Source: Nocardiopsis alba DSM 43377 (GTDB taxonomy: Bacteria; Actinomycetota; Actinomycetes; Streptosporangiales; Streptosporangiaceae). Taken from it: a DNA stretch of 64,000 nucleotides. Below the pieces are notes generated by a model that was not told the origin of the DNA, did not search any database, and saw only the letters and a program-made list of their open reading frames with translations. A program made the position numbers and the translations under genes. Shown piece after piece: positions 38,072 to 48,442 of the stretch. The stretch's first letter is position 1, and the number at the start of each line of letters is the position of its first letter. Location: positions 54,526 through 118,525 of the forward strand of contig NZ_ANAC01000021.1 in the NCBI RefSeq assembly GCF_000341225.1, in the 5' to 3' direction.

Positions 38072-39448
38072 TCAGCTCACGCGACGCAGGTGTCCGTCCT
38101 CGACCTGCGGGCGGCTGGCCTCTTCGAAGGCCTGGCGGGGCTCGGACATCTCCGGGAGCGCGGCGAAGTCGCGGCGCAGGAAGAGGGCGAGCGTCCAGTC
38201 CGAGAGGACCCGCAGCTTGCGGTTGAAGGTCGGGACCGCGAGCAGGTGGTAGGAGCGGTGCGCGTACCAGGCGAGACGGCCGTTGAGCTTGATCTTGCCG
38301 AAGAGCTGAGCGGCGCCCTTGTGCAGGCCGAGGCCGGCGACGGCGCCCAGGTTCTTGTGCTTGTAGGCGGTCAGGTCGTTGCCGCGCAGGGTGGCGATGA
38401 TGTTGTCGGCCAGGACCGGGGCCTGGCGGACGGCGTTCTGCGCGTTGGGCGGGTAGTAGCCGCCGTTGCCGTCGGGCACCTGGGCGTTGTCGCCGCCGGC
38501 GAAGACGTTGTCGGTGCCGTTGACCGTGAGGTATTCGCTGGTGTCGACGTGACCCTTGGGGCCGAGCGGCAGGTCGCTGGCGGAGACGACCGGGCTGGGC
38601 TTGACGCCCGCGGTCCAGACCAGGGTGCCGGCGTCGAACTCGGTGCCGTCGCTGAGCTTGATGTGCTGGTCGACGGCGGACTCGAGGAAGGTCTTGAGGC
38701 GCACGTCGATGTCACGGCGGCGGAGCTGGTTGAGGGCCTTGCCGCCGACCTCCGGGCCGACCTCGGGAAGGATCTTGTCGGCCGCCTCGATGAGGTAGAA
38801 CTTGACCTCGCTCTGGTCGATCGAGGGGTAGAGGCGGACGGCGTCGCGGACCAGGTCCTCGAGTTCGGCGATGGCCTCGGCTCCGGCGAACCCGCCGCCG
38901 ACGAAGACGAAGTTCAGCGCCTTGGCGCGGATGTCCTTGTCGTCGGTGGAGTCGGCGATGGTGAGCTGGTTGAGGACGTGGTTGCGCAGGTAGGCCGCCT
39001 CTTCGACGGTCTTGATCCCGATGCCCCACTCGGCCAGGCCGGGGATGGGCAGGGTACGCGAGACCGCGCCGGCGGCCATCACGAGGTAGTCGTAGTGGAG
39101 GGTCTGCGGCTCGCCGACGTTGGGCTCGTAGCGGACCGTGTTGTCGGCGTGGTCGATACGGACGACACGTCCGCCGAGCACGCGCACCCGGTCGAAGACC
39201 TTGCGCAGCGGGACGACCACGTTGCGCGGGGAGATGTTGCCTCCGGCGGTCTCCGGCAGGAAGGGCTGGTAGGTCATGTAGGAGTTGGGGTCGATGACGG
39301 TGATGCGGGCTTCACCGGCCCCGAGCTTCTTCTCCAGCCGCCTCGCGGTGTACATCCCGAGGTAACCGCCGCCGACGATGAGGATGTGCGGGATCTCCGC
39401 CTCGTCCCCGCCGCCGTGTACCAGCCGGTAGTTCCTGCTCTCGGTCAT
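38072..39448 (-). CDS. ndh: Type II NADH:quinone dehydrogenase (NDH-2)
   Basis: 458 residues. FAD-binding GGGYLGMYTARRLEKKLG near residue 26 and NAD-binding FVFVGGGFAGAEAIAEL near residue 170, plus VFAGGDNAQVPDG before the C-terminal amphipathic membrane-binding region (SDWTLALFLRRDFA). It oxidises NADH and reduces menaquinone without proton pumping. The 372-bp upstream gap holds two Rex-type operators, as expected for control by the NADH/NAD ratio. Confidence 0.94.
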   Translation of the reverse strand: MTESRNYRLVHGGGDEAEIPHILIVGGGYLGMYTARRLEKKLGAGEARITVIDPNSYMTYQPFLPETAGGNISPRNVVVPLRKVFDRVRVLGGRVVRIDHADNTVRYEPNVGEPQTLHYDYLVMAAGAVSRTLPIPGLAEWGIGIKTVEEAAYLRNHVLNQLTIADSTDDKDIRAKALNFVFVGGGFAGAEAIAELEDLVRDAVRLYPSIDQSEVKFYLIEAADKILPEVGPEVGGKALNQLRRRDIDVRLKTFLESAVDQHIKLSDGTEFDAGTLVWTAGVKPSPVVSASDLPLGPKGHVDTSEYLTVNGTDNVFAGGDNAQVPDGNGGYYPPNAQNAVRQAPVLADNIIATLRGNDLTAYKHKNLGAVAGLGLHKGAAQLFGKIKLNGRLAWYAHRSYHLLAVPTFNRKLRVLSDWTLALFLRRDFAALPEMSEPRQAFEEASRPQVEDGHLRRVS

Positions 39449-39583
39449 CGCATATCCGCCCTAACGGTTCATTCTGTGGCGCCTTGTCCCAAGGGCCGAG
39501 AAGAGTGTCACGGTCTTCGTTCGGCCCGTCGTACGTCGCCGGGTCCGCCTTCAGGCCGTGTTTCCTGACCTGTTGGAAGCTGC

Positions 39584-39601
39584 TTGTGCATTCTTTCACA
39601 A
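39584..39601. promoter_or_regulatory. Rex-type redox operator, ndh-proximal
   Basis: TTGTGCATTCTTTCACAA matches the consensus TTGTGAA-N4-TTCACAA at 13 of 14 fixed positions; centre 145 bp upstream of the ndh start. Confidence 0.75.
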
Positions 39602-39688
39602 GCACCTCCCCACAGAGAAGGTTCACATCCCTCTGCCTTCGCACCATCTCTCAACTCGGACGATGGATATCATTGCAGGTCAGATGGG

Positions 39689-39706
39689 TTGTGAACGCAT
39701 TCACAA
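39689..39706. promoter_or_regulatory. Rex-type redox operator, ndh-distal
   Basis: TTGTGAACGCATTCACAA matches the Rex consensus at all 14 fixed positions; centre 250 bp upstream of the ndh start. Rex releases such sites when NADH is high. Confidence 0.85.
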
Positions 39707-39820
39707 GTGCCCTTCGGGTGACCCTTCTCACCCGTGGGCCCAGGTGCGAGCTCCCCGAAAGTCCCTACCGGAACGTCCGGAATGCCCTTTCGAGGAGGTT
39801 ACGCGGTCGTGGATTCGGTT

Positions 39821-40825
39821 TTACTCCCGACCCTCCCCCACCGCGATGAGGCTCCAGGCGACACCGTCCAGGATGTCGTGCTCACTCGCGGTGAAGTGGT
39901 CGGCGCCCGTGCGCTCCAGCACACGGGACAGCACCAGGGCGCCCGCCCCGATGACGTCGACCCGGCCGGGGTGCATCACTCCGATCTCCGCGCGCTCGGC
40001 GTGCGTGGAGCGCAGCAGCCCATCGGTGATGCGGTTCAGGTCGGAGACGGAGACCCGCGTGTGGTGGATCCGCTCCGAGTCGTACTCGGGCAGGTCGAGA
40101 GCGATCCCGGCGACCGTGGTCGCGGTACCGGCCACGCACACGACCGAACCGGCCTCGCGCAGCGGAACGACCTTCTCGACCTCGTCCAGCGCGGCGTCGA
40201 TGTCGGCGGTGGCGGCGGCGATCTGCTCGGCGCTCGGCGGATCCGAGCGCAGGTGCCGCTCGCTCATGCGCACACAGCCCACGTCGACCGACAGGGAGGC
40301 CTCGACCAGGTCGTCGTCCTCGGACGCACCGCCCAGCACGAACTCCGTGGAGCCGCCGCCGATGTCGACCACCAGGAAGGGCGGGGAGAAGTCCTGGTCG
40401 GCCTCTCCCTCCGCCGCCGCGGCGTCCAGCTCCGCCGTGGCGCCCACGAAGGACAGTTCGGCCTCGTCCAGGCCGGTGACGACCTCGGGCTCCACACCGA
40501 TGATCTCGCGGACCCCGTCCACGAACACCTGACGGTTGCGGGCGTCCCGGGTGGCGCTGGTGGCGACCATGCGCACGGTGTCCGGCCCCAACGGGATCCC
40601 GTAGGCCTCGATGGCCTCCGCGTAGCCGCGCAGCGCCTCGAAGGTGCGCTCCAGCGCCTCGGCGGAGAACTCGCCGGTCTCGTCCACGCCCTCGCCCAGA
40701 CGCACGATCTCCATGCGCCGGTCGGCGTCGACCACCTGGACCTCGTCACCGTCCAAGGCCACGACGTCGGCGATCAGCAACCTGATCGAGTTGGTTCCGC
40801 AGTCGATCGCCGCGACACCGCTCAT
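39821..40825 (-). CDS. ppx: Ppx/GppA exopolyphosphatase family protein
   Basis: 334 residues; the ATG overlaps the DUF501 stop (ATGA). Actin-like ATPase fold: AIDCGTNSIRLLIADV at the N-terminus, VATSATRDARN, and FLVVDIGGGSTEFVLG with the catalytic Glu segment. It degrades polyphosphate or pppGpp; substrate preference cannot be read. Length matches the short actinobacterial ppx that follows eno-ftsB-DUF501 (Rv1026 position). Last gene of the four-gene operon. Confidence 0.93.
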   Translation of the reverse strand: MSGVAAIDCGTNSIRLLIADVVALDGDEVQVVDADRRMEIVRLGEGVDETGEFSAEALERTFEALRGYAEAIEAYGIPLGPDTVRMVATSATRDARNRQVFVDGVREIIGVEPEVVTGLDEAELSFVGATAELDAAAAEGEADQDFSPPFLVVDIGGGSTEFVLGGASEDDDLVEASLSVDVGCVRMSERHLRSDPPSAEQIAAATADIDAALDEVEKVVPLREAGSVVCVAGTATTVAGIALDLPEYDSERIHHTRVSVSDLNRITDGLLRSTHAERAEIGVMHPGRVDVIGAGALVLSRVLERTGADHFTASEHDILDGVAWSLIAVGEGRE

Positions 40826-41406
40826 GACCGGTCCGTCCCTTCATCGCCCTCGGAGGCGTTCTCGTCCACGCACACGCACGGACCCTTGTCCCACCAGTCG
40901 GGAAGCTCCCTCAACGCCTCCGCGCCGAAGGGGTTGGTCCCCGGAGCGGCCAGTTCGTGGCCGACCAGCGCGTGCAGACACTTGACCCGGGTGGGCATCC
41001 CCCCGGTGCTCTGCATGCCCTCGGGGAGCGGCTCCACGCCGTCACGTCGGGCCTGCTCGGCCCGCTCGGCCAGGTAGGACTCGTGCGCCTCGGTGTAGGC
41101 CGCCCGAAGTTCGGGCTCCTCGGCCAGACGCTCCTGCATCAGGCGCATCCGGCCGTCGTTCTCCAGCCGCCCGATCGCCGAGGCGGCGCGCGGGCAGGTC
41201 AAGTAGTACAACGTCGGGAAGGGGGTGCCGTCTTCCAGGCGGGGGGCGGTCTTCACCACATCGGGGAGACCGCAGGGGCAGCGGTGCGCGACGGCACGGA
41301 CCCCGCGCGGGGTTCGGCCCAACTGGAGTTCGATCGCGGCGAGGTCCTCTGCGGAAGCGGGACCGCCGTCGGTGTGCCCCGGAACGGGCTGATCTGCGGA
41401 AGTCAT
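40822..41406 (-). CDS. DUF501 protein
   Basis: 194 residues from the ATG at 41406. The DUF501 core contains CPCGLPDVVKTAPRLEDGTPFPTLYYLTCP, with further Cys in VKCLHALV and PCVCVDEN, so metal binding is possible. Function not known. It overlaps ppx by four bases and follows ftsB after 85 bp. Confidence 0.9.
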   Translation of the reverse strand: MTSADQPVPGHTDGGPASAEDLAAIELQLGRTPRGVRAVAHRCPCGLPDVVKTAPRLEDGTPFPTLYYLTCPRAASAIGRLENDGRMRLMQERLAEEPELRAAYTEAHESYLAERAEQARRDGVEPLPEGMQSTGGMPTRVKCLHALVGHELAAPGTNPFGAEALRELPDWWDKGPCVCVDENASEGDEGTDRS

Positions 41407-41491
41407 GACCCCACCAGCATAGGTGTAATCGGCGGCGGGAGTCGCCCCGTACGTCACACCCGGAGGGCCGTGAAGGGCGTCTCCGGGCCGC

Positions 41492-42010
41492 TCAGAGCCC
41501 CTCGTCGGGGTCGGGACGGTCGGCCTCCTCCACCGAGCGCCACAGCTCGGTGAACCAGGGGTCCTTGGGCTCGGAGGGGTCGATCTCCTCCTCGTCCTCG
41601 GCACCGGGACGGATGACGATGTAGGCGGTCTCGTCCGGGTATTGGAAGTGGAGGCGGGCGCGGGCCTCGCGTTCGACGTAGGCCTCGTCCTTGAGCGCCT
41701 CCTCGCGCTCGCGCAACTCGGCGACGTTGTCCTCCATACGCGTGCGCTCCTCCCTCAACTGGGAGATCTGCGCGCGCTGCATGATGTACTCGCGCAGCGG
41801 ATAGGCCAGGCTCAACGCGATCACGCAGATCACGAGGGCGAGGATCGCCGCCCGGCTGGTGAGCATGGGCCGCACCCGAGGGGTGCGGCCCGCGCTCGTG
41901 TCCTTCTTGGTCGCCTTGGACCCCGCTTTCGAGGCAGCGCCCTGCCGGGACTTGTCGGCTTTGGTCGACTTCCGGGACTTTGTGGGCGGCTGCTTGGTTT
42001 CGCGGGACAC
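41492..42010 (-). CDS. ftsB: FtsB/DivIC-type septum formation initiator
   Basis: 172 residues with a GTG start at 42010. A Lys/Ser/Thr-rich cytoplasmic head of about 50 residues is followed by one membrane segment (AAILALVICVIALSLAYPL), an extracytoplasmic coiled coil (ISQLREERTRMEDNVAELRER) and a short domain with HFQYPDETAYIV. Such proteins join the FtsL/FtsQ divisome complex. It lies nine bases after eno. Confidence 0.9.
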   Translation of the reverse strand: MSRETKQPPTKSRKSTKADKSRQGAASKAGSKATKKDTSAGRTPRVRPMLTSRAAILALVICVIALSLAYPLREYIMQRAQISQLREERTRMEDNVAELREREEALKDEAYVEREARARLHFQYPDETAYIVIRPGAEDEEEIDPSEPKDPWFTELWRSVEEADRPDPDEGL

Positions 42011-42019
42011 TGGGGCAGA

Positions 42020-43405
<1,386 letters not shown>

Positions 43406-43957
43406 CTAGTCCATATCGGACATGCCGACTCTCAGAGCGGCCAGGGCGATCTCCACGGCCCGCCCGCGATGGAGTGTCGCCTCCTCCGCCGGCATCAGGA
43501 CGGCGATGTCCTGGATGCCTCCCAAGGCGGCCACGGCCCCCATGCGCGCGGGGATCGGCGCGTCCTCCCCGACCAGGGCGACGTCGAGCCGTCGTCGCCA
43601 GGCGACCACCTCCTCCACCAGTCCGCTCTCGCTCAACCCCGCGAGGTCGTGGAGGAGCGTGACCATGAGAGTGCTGTGGCGCACACAGAGGTCGAAGTAG
43701 GCGCCCAGGACCTCGCGCGGTTCGTCGGCCCGCCCGTCGAAGCGTTCGGCCAACCCCATGGCGTCCTGTCGCAGCGGCTCGGACAGGGCCCGCAGCAGAT
43801 CCCGTTTGGACGGGTAGTGGTAGTACAGCGCGGCCTTGGTGATGTCCAGGCGTTCGGCGATCTCCCGCAGGCTCGTCCGCTCATAGCCCTGCCTGCCGAA
43901 CAGTTCCAGGGCCACCTCTCCGATCCGGGCCCTCGTATCGTTCTGCGCCCTGGCCAC
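43406..43957 (-). CDS. TetR-family regulator
   Basis: 183 residues from a GTG at 43957, chosen over the GTG at 43966 because GGGAG is at a workable distance. Helix-turn-helix: [19 protein letters not shown] (about residues 31-49), with a TetR_C-like ligand domain. Divergent from a FAD monooxygenase; the 131-bp gap contains a perfect inverted repeat. It is probably the repressor of that gene. Confidence 0.88.
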   Translation of the reverse strand: MARAQNDTRARIGEVALELFGRQGYERTSLREIAERLDITKAALYYHYPSKRDLLRALSEPLRQDAMGLAERFDGRADEPREVLGAYFDLCVRHSTLMVTLLHDLAGLSESGLVEEVVAWRRRLDVALVGEDAPIPARMGAVAALGGIQDIAVLMPAEEATLHRGRAVEIALAALRVGMSDMD

Positions 43958-44019
43958 CCTGATCACTCCCGTCGCTCGCCTTCGGGCCCCGAGTCTATCC
44001 GCAACCTGCCGACCGGTAA

Positions 44020-44043
44020 GTTACTTGACGCCCGGTAAGTAAC
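44020..44043. promoter_or_regulatory. Operator-like inverted repeat between tetR and the monooxygenase
   Basis: GTTACTT and AAGTAAC are exact complements with a 10-bp spacer. CCGGTAAGT also occurs twice as a direct repeat (44013-44021 and 44032-44040). It lies 46 bp before the monooxygenase start. Confidence 0.65.
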
Positions 44044-44088
44044 GACCTAGTTTGAGGGCCCCACGACCCAAGGAGCTCTGACGGCACC

Positions 44089-45315
44089 ATGACCGCCGTT
44101 CGAACCGTCCTCGTCTCCGGAGCGAGCATCGCGGGCCCCGCCCTCGCCCACTGGCTCCATCGATACGACATCCGCGCCACGGTGGTGGAGAAGGCGCCCG
44201 CCCCGCGTATGGGCGGACACGCGATCGACGTCCGAGGCGCCGCCGTCGACGTCGCCGAACGCATGGGGGTCCTGGACTCCCTGCGCGCCTCCGTCACCGA
44301 GACCGGCAGGGTCGTCTTCGTCGACACCCGGGGACGCCCCTACGCCGATATCGCCTCGACCATGGGCTCCGGCGACGACCGATCCCTGGAGGTCGTGCGC
44401 GGCGACCTGACCCGTATCCTGCACGAGCCCACCGTCGAACACACCGAATACCTCTACGACGACTCCATCACCGCGCTGGAGGAGACCCCCGAGGGCGTCC
44501 GGGTATCCTTCCGACGCTCCGAGCCCCGCCTGTTCGACCTGGTCGTGGGCGCCGACGGGCTGCACTCCGAGACCCGGAGACTGACCATGGGTCCCGAGGA
44601 CGACCACGCCCGGTACATGGGCGCGCTCATCTGCATCGGCGGTGTTCCCGACCGGCTCGGCCTGGACCGGGAGGCCCGGCTGTACAACGAACCGGGGCGG
44701 GCCGCGGGGATGATCCGCTCACCGCGCTTCGACGGGGCCAAGGGCATCGCGCTCCTGCACGCCCCCGACCTGAACGGCATCGACCGCGCCCCCGAGGCCG
44801 ACCAGAAGGCGTTCCTGCTCGAACGCTTCGCCGGGGCCGGTTGGGAGTGCGATCGGCTCCTGGAGGACCTGACCCACAGCCCCGACTTCTATTTCGATTC
44901 CATCAAGCAGATCCACCTGGACCGCTGGCACCGGGGGCGGGTCGTCCTGCTGGGGGACGCCGCTCACTGCCCCTCCCCCATGTCCGGCCAGGGCACCACC
45001 CTGGCCATGGTCGGTGCCTACGTCCTGGCCCTGGAGCTGTCCCGACACGAACGGCTCGTGTCCGCTCTGCACGCCTACGAGACGCGCATGCGCCCCTATG
45101 TGAAGGCAAACCAGGAGATCGCGGACACGGGGATCGGCTTCCTCGCGCCGCGCACCCGGCTCGGCCTCACCGCGCGCAACACCCTCCTCCGTTTCGGCGG
45201 GCTCCTGACCCGCCTGTCCGGCCTGGATCGTCGGGTGGTCGAGACGGCCGAGGCGATCGACCTGGACGCGCGCCCGCCCGCGGACATGGCCGAAGGGAGC
45301 GATGAGGGGCACTGA
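44089..45315 (+). CDS. FAD-dependent aromatic-type monooxygenase
   Basis: 408 residues. PHBH-fold flavoprotein: dinucleotide site VLVSGASIAGPALAHWLHR near the start, DLVVGADGLHSETRR in the middle, and GRVVLLGDAAHCPSPMSGQG for the second FAD motif. Members hydroxylate phenolics, tetracyclines or rifamycins; the substrate here is unknown. It is divergent from its likely TetR repressor, a layout typical of inducible detoxification. Confidence 0.9.
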   Translation: MTAVRTVLVSGASIAGPALAHWLHRYDIRATVVEKAPAPRMGGHAIDVRGAAVDVAERMGVLDSLRASVTETGRVVFVDTRGRPYADIASTMGSGDDRSLEVVRGDLTRILHEPTVEHTEYLYDDSITALEETPEGVRVSFRRSEPRLFDLVVGADGLHSETRRLTMGPEDDHARYMGALICIGGVPDRLGLDREARLYNEPGRAAGMIRSPRFDGAKGIALLHAPDLNGIDRAPEADQKAFLLERFAGAGWECDRLLEDLTHSPDFYFDSIKQIHLDRWHRGRVVLLGDAAHCPSPMSGQGTTLAMVGAYVLALELSRHERLVSALHAYETRMRPYVKANQEIADTGIGFLAPRTRLGLTARNTLLRFGGLLTRLSGLDRRVVETAEAIDLDARPPADMAEGSDEGH

Positions 45316-45464
45316 CCGCCCTCTCCGCCCGGTTCCGGAATGCGAACCGCCCGGAACCGGCCACTTACCTCGATCCGACGTATCGCCCGTTTATAGTGCG
45401 AATCTCGGGCCCCGATCCTCCCGCGGAGCCGTCAGGGAACCTCGCGCGAACGGTGGGGACGAAA

Positions 45465-46907
45465 GTGGCCGATCCTCGAAGCGAAGCCGTGGACGGGGCG
45501 ATGCGCCCGGTCCCCCAACGCGGGGCCGAACTGGCCCTGCTCCTCGCCTCGCTCGGCGCCACCGCCGCGGCCCTGGGGTCCGCCTCCCTGGCGATCACCG
45601 GCGGTATCGACCCGGCGGTGGTCACCTACCTGGTGGTCATCGGTGTGGGATCCCTGGTCCTGCACGTGCTGTTGCGCTTCACCGCGCCCTACGCCGACCC
45701 GATCCTGCTCCCTGTCGCCACCGCGTTGAGCGGGCTCGGCATCACGATCATCTGGGCGTTGCAGATGTCACGGGGCTCGGAACCGGCGCACACCGAGGCC
45801 GACCGACAGCTCATGTGGACCCTGGCGGGGATGACGCTGTGCGCGCTCACGATCCTGTTCGTACGCCGGCCCCGCCGGTTGACCCTGTACACCTACCTGA
45901 TCGCCCTGGCCGCGCTGATCCTGCTCCTGCTCCCGCTCTCGCCCCTGGGACACGAGGTGCTCGGCGCGCGGCGGTGGATCGCTCTGGGCCCGTTCACGGT
46001 GCAGCCCTCGGAGTTCGCCAAGGTGCTGCTCGTCATCTTCCTCGCCTCCTACCTGGGGCGGCGGCGTGAGGTCCTGGCCCTGGTCACCCGCACGTTCCGG
46101 ATCGGCGGGGTGAAGGTGTTCAGCGCCCCGCGCGCCCGGGACCTGGCCCCGATGGGGGTGGGCTGGGGTCTGGCGATCCTGCTGCTGGTGGGCACCAAGG
46201 ACCTGGGCACCTCGCTGCTGCTGTTCGGCACGTTCCTGGCGGTCCTGTACGCGGCCACGGCCCGCAAGTCCTGGGTGCTGATCGGGTTGGTGGCCTTCTC
46301 CGCCGGCGCCTACGTGGCCTATCTGCTGTTCGGGCACGTGCGCAACCGGGTGGAGATCTGGATGCACGCCTTCGAGCCGGAGGTCTACGACGCGCCCGGC
46401 GGCAGTTTCCAGGTGGTGGAGGGGATGATCGCCCTGGCCTACGGCGGACTGCTGGGCACCGGCTTCCACGCCGGACACGCCCAGGAGATCTTCGCCTCCG
46501 ATAGCGACCTGATCCTGGTCTCGGTGGGCGAGAAACTCGGGGCGACGGGGCTGATCGCGGTGTTGGCGCTGCTGTTCCTGTTCGCCCAGCGGGCGTTCCG
46601 GATCGCTCTGGGGAGCCGGGACGTCTTCCTCAAGTTGACGGCGTTGGGCTATGGGTTCATCACCGCGTTCGACGTGTTCATCGTGTTGGGCGGCGCCACC
46701 CTGATCATCCCGCTGACGGGCATGACCACACCGTTCATGTCGGCGGGCGGGTCCGCGCTGATGGCCAACTGGCTCATCGTCGGCCTGTTGTTGACCATCA
46801 GCGAGACCGCCCGCCGTCCGCAGGAGTCGTTCAGCGCGGGCCTGGCCCCGGGCGACCCGGCGACCGAGGTGATCGACGTGCGCGACGTTCCCGGCGGGGC
46901 GCGGTAG
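45465..46907 (+). CDS. FtsW/RodA/SpoVE-family cell-wall polymerase
   Basis: 480 residues from a GTG at 45465 with GGGG upstream; an earlier GTG at 45396 overlaps a TATAGT hexamer that looks like its own -10 element and is less likely. About ten membrane segments, with GARRWIALGPFTVQPSEFAKVLL, TKDLGTSLLLFGTFL and TGMTTPFMSAGGSALMANW, the SEDS glycosyltransferase signatures. No penicillin-binding protein gene is adjacent, so it could be RodA-, FtsW- or sporulation-type. Confidence 0.91.
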   Translation: MADPRSEAVDGAMRPVPQRGAELALLLASLGATAAALGSASLAITGGIDPAVVTYLVVIGVGSLVLHVLLRFTAPYADPILLPVATALSGLGITIIWALQMSRGSEPAHTEADRQLMWTLAGMTLCALTILFVRRPRRLTLYTYLIALAALILLLLPLSPLGHEVLGARRWIALGPFTVQPSEFAKVLLVIFLASYLGRRREVLALVTRTFRIGGVKVFSAPRARDLAPMGVGWGLAILLLVGTKDLGTSLLLFGTFLAVLYAATARKSWVLIGLVAFSAGAYVAYLLFGHVRNRVEIWMHAFEPEVYDAPGGSFQVVEGMIALAYGGLLGTGFHAGHAQEIFASDSDLILVSVGEKLGATGLIAVLALLFLFAQRAFRIALGSRDVFLKLTALGYGFITAFDVFIVLGGATLIIPLTGMTTPFMSAGGSALMANWLIVGLLLTISETARRPQESFSAGLAPGDPATEVIDVRDVPGGAR

Positions 46908-46931
46908 GTCGCGCCTCCCGCCACGAGTGCG

Positions 46932-48302
46932 TCAGGTGAGGAAGGTGATGCACAGGGAGGCCACGACGATGGCGAAGATCATCACCACGGCCGTGTATCC
47001 GAGCACCTGGCCCGCCCTGAGCCTGGCCAGGGCCAGCAGCGGCAGCGCCCAGAAGGGCTGGATGCCGTTGGTGAGCTGGTCGCCCATGCCCACCGCCATC
47101 ACACCCACGCCGGGTGCGATCCCCAGGGACTCGGTGGCCCCGATGACGACGGGTCCCTGGACCGCCCACTGGCCGCCGCCGGAGGGGACCGCGAAGTTGA
47201 CCAGGGCGGCGCTCATCAGGGCCCAGAAGGGATAGGTGAACGGGGTGGAGAAGGAGATGAACCACTGGGTGATGATCTCCAGCAGCCCGGAGCTGTCCAT
47301 GATGCCCATGATCCCGGCGTAGAACGGGAACTGGACGATCACCGCCGCGGCGGTCTTGGCGCCCTCGGCGGCGGCCGTCGAGTAGCTCGCCAGGGTGCCG
47401 TGCAGCCCCAGACCGGCCATGAGGAACGTGAAGTTGAGCAGGTTGATGTCCATGCCCACGACACCGTCGGTGACCAGGGCGGGGACGAGGTGGACCAGGC
47501 CGACCGCGACCACCGCGTAGACCAGGATCCGGCTGTGCATGAGGCGCTGGGCCGGGGAGAGGGCACGGATCTCGGTCCGGGTGGGGCTCGGGCCCAAGAC
47601 ACCGGAGCCCCGGTCGCCCTCGGCGTCGGGCTCGTCGCGGGCGTCGTCGATCTCCTCGACCTCTCCCGCCTTGGGGTGCATGCTCATCAGCAGCAGCGGC
47701 GCCCCGACGATGACGACCACGAGGAAGACCAGGTTGAACGGTTGGAAGATGGTCTCGCTGAGCGGGACCAGACCGATCTGGCCCTCCAGGAAGTGTCCTG
47801 GGGTGTTCACCAGCAGTGGCGCCGACCCGGACAGGCCGCTGTGCCAGACCATCAGTCCGAGGTAGCCGCCGGCCACCAGCAGCGGGAAGTGTACCTTGAT
47901 CCCGCGGTCCTTGCAGGAGCGGGCCACCTCCACGGCCAGCAGGGCGCCGGCGATGAGGCCCAGACCCCAGTGGACGATGCCGAGCAGGGCGGCCCCCAGG
48001 GCGGTGACGCCCACGGCGGACATCGGCCCCCTGGCCAGCCCCGCCACCCGGACGATGGCCCTTCGGGCCGGTGGCGAGGAGGCCAGGGCGTAGCCGGTGA
48101 CCAGCACGAGGGTCATCTGCATGCCGAACTCGAGCAGGTTCCAGAACCCGCCGTACCAGTCCCCGACCAGTTCGACCGGGGTCCGGTCGGTCAGGAACAG
48201 CGCTATCCCGAAGACCAGGCCGGACAGGATGACCGCGAAGACGAAGGCGTCCGGCACCCAACGGGTGCTGAACGCCGCGAGGGCGTTACCGAAACGACGC
48301 AT
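46932..48302 (-). CDS. atoE: AtoE-type short-chain fatty acid transporter
   Basis: 456 residues from the ATG at 48302 (GGAG four to five bases upstream). About ten to twelve membrane segments, with FNLVFLVVVIVGAPLLLMSM, PSGGGQWAVQGPVV and the IQPFWALPLLALARL ending typical of the TIGR00366/AtoE family. It imports short-chain fatty acids such as acetoacetate or butyrate. The link to the thiolase elsewhere in the window is inference. Convergent with ftsW/rodA. Confidence 0.9.
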   Translation of the reverse strand: MRRFGNALAAFSTRWVPDAFVFAVILSGLVFGIALFLTDRTPVELVGDWYGGFWNLLEFGMQMTLVLVTGYALASSPPARRAIVRVAGLARGPMSAVGVTALGAALLGIVHWGLGLIAGALLAVEVARSCKDRGIKVHFPLLVAGGYLGLMVWHSGLSGSAPLLVNTPGHFLEGQIGLVPLSETIFQPFNLVFLVVVIVGAPLLLMSMHPKAGEVEEIDDARDEPDAEGDRGSGVLGPSPTRTEIRALSPAQRLMHSRILVYAVVAVGLVHLVPALVTDGVVGMDINLLNFTFLMAGLGLHGTLASYSTAAAEGAKTAAAVIVQFPFYAGIMGIMDSSGLLEIITQWFISFSTPFTYPFWALMSAALVNFAVPSGGGQWAVQGPVVIGATESLGIAPGVGVMAVGMGDQLTNGIQPFWALPLLALARLRAGQVLGYTAVVMIFAIVVASLCITFLT

Positions 48303-48442
48303 GGTGCTCCACTCTGCGTGGACCTCGGGGCCGGCACGAGGACGGAGGGCGCCGGAACGGAGGAACCCGAGGTCGGGAGCACTGTGTTCCACGTCATACT
48401 TCAGCGTCAATACTGATCAGCGCGATTTGAGGGTTTTTGAGG

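Larger units (their letters stand above)
39449..39820. other. ndh upstream regulatory region
   Basis: 372 bp between the ppx stop and the ndh start with no convincing gene. It is unusually AT-rich around 39580-39710 and contains two Rex-type operators, described separately. Confidence 0.7.

Noticed and set aside
37638..38252. Open frame across the tRNA region (PVGLEPTLVTLLGG segment)
   Set aside because: The translated segment is the antisense of tRNA arms, a common false gene call.
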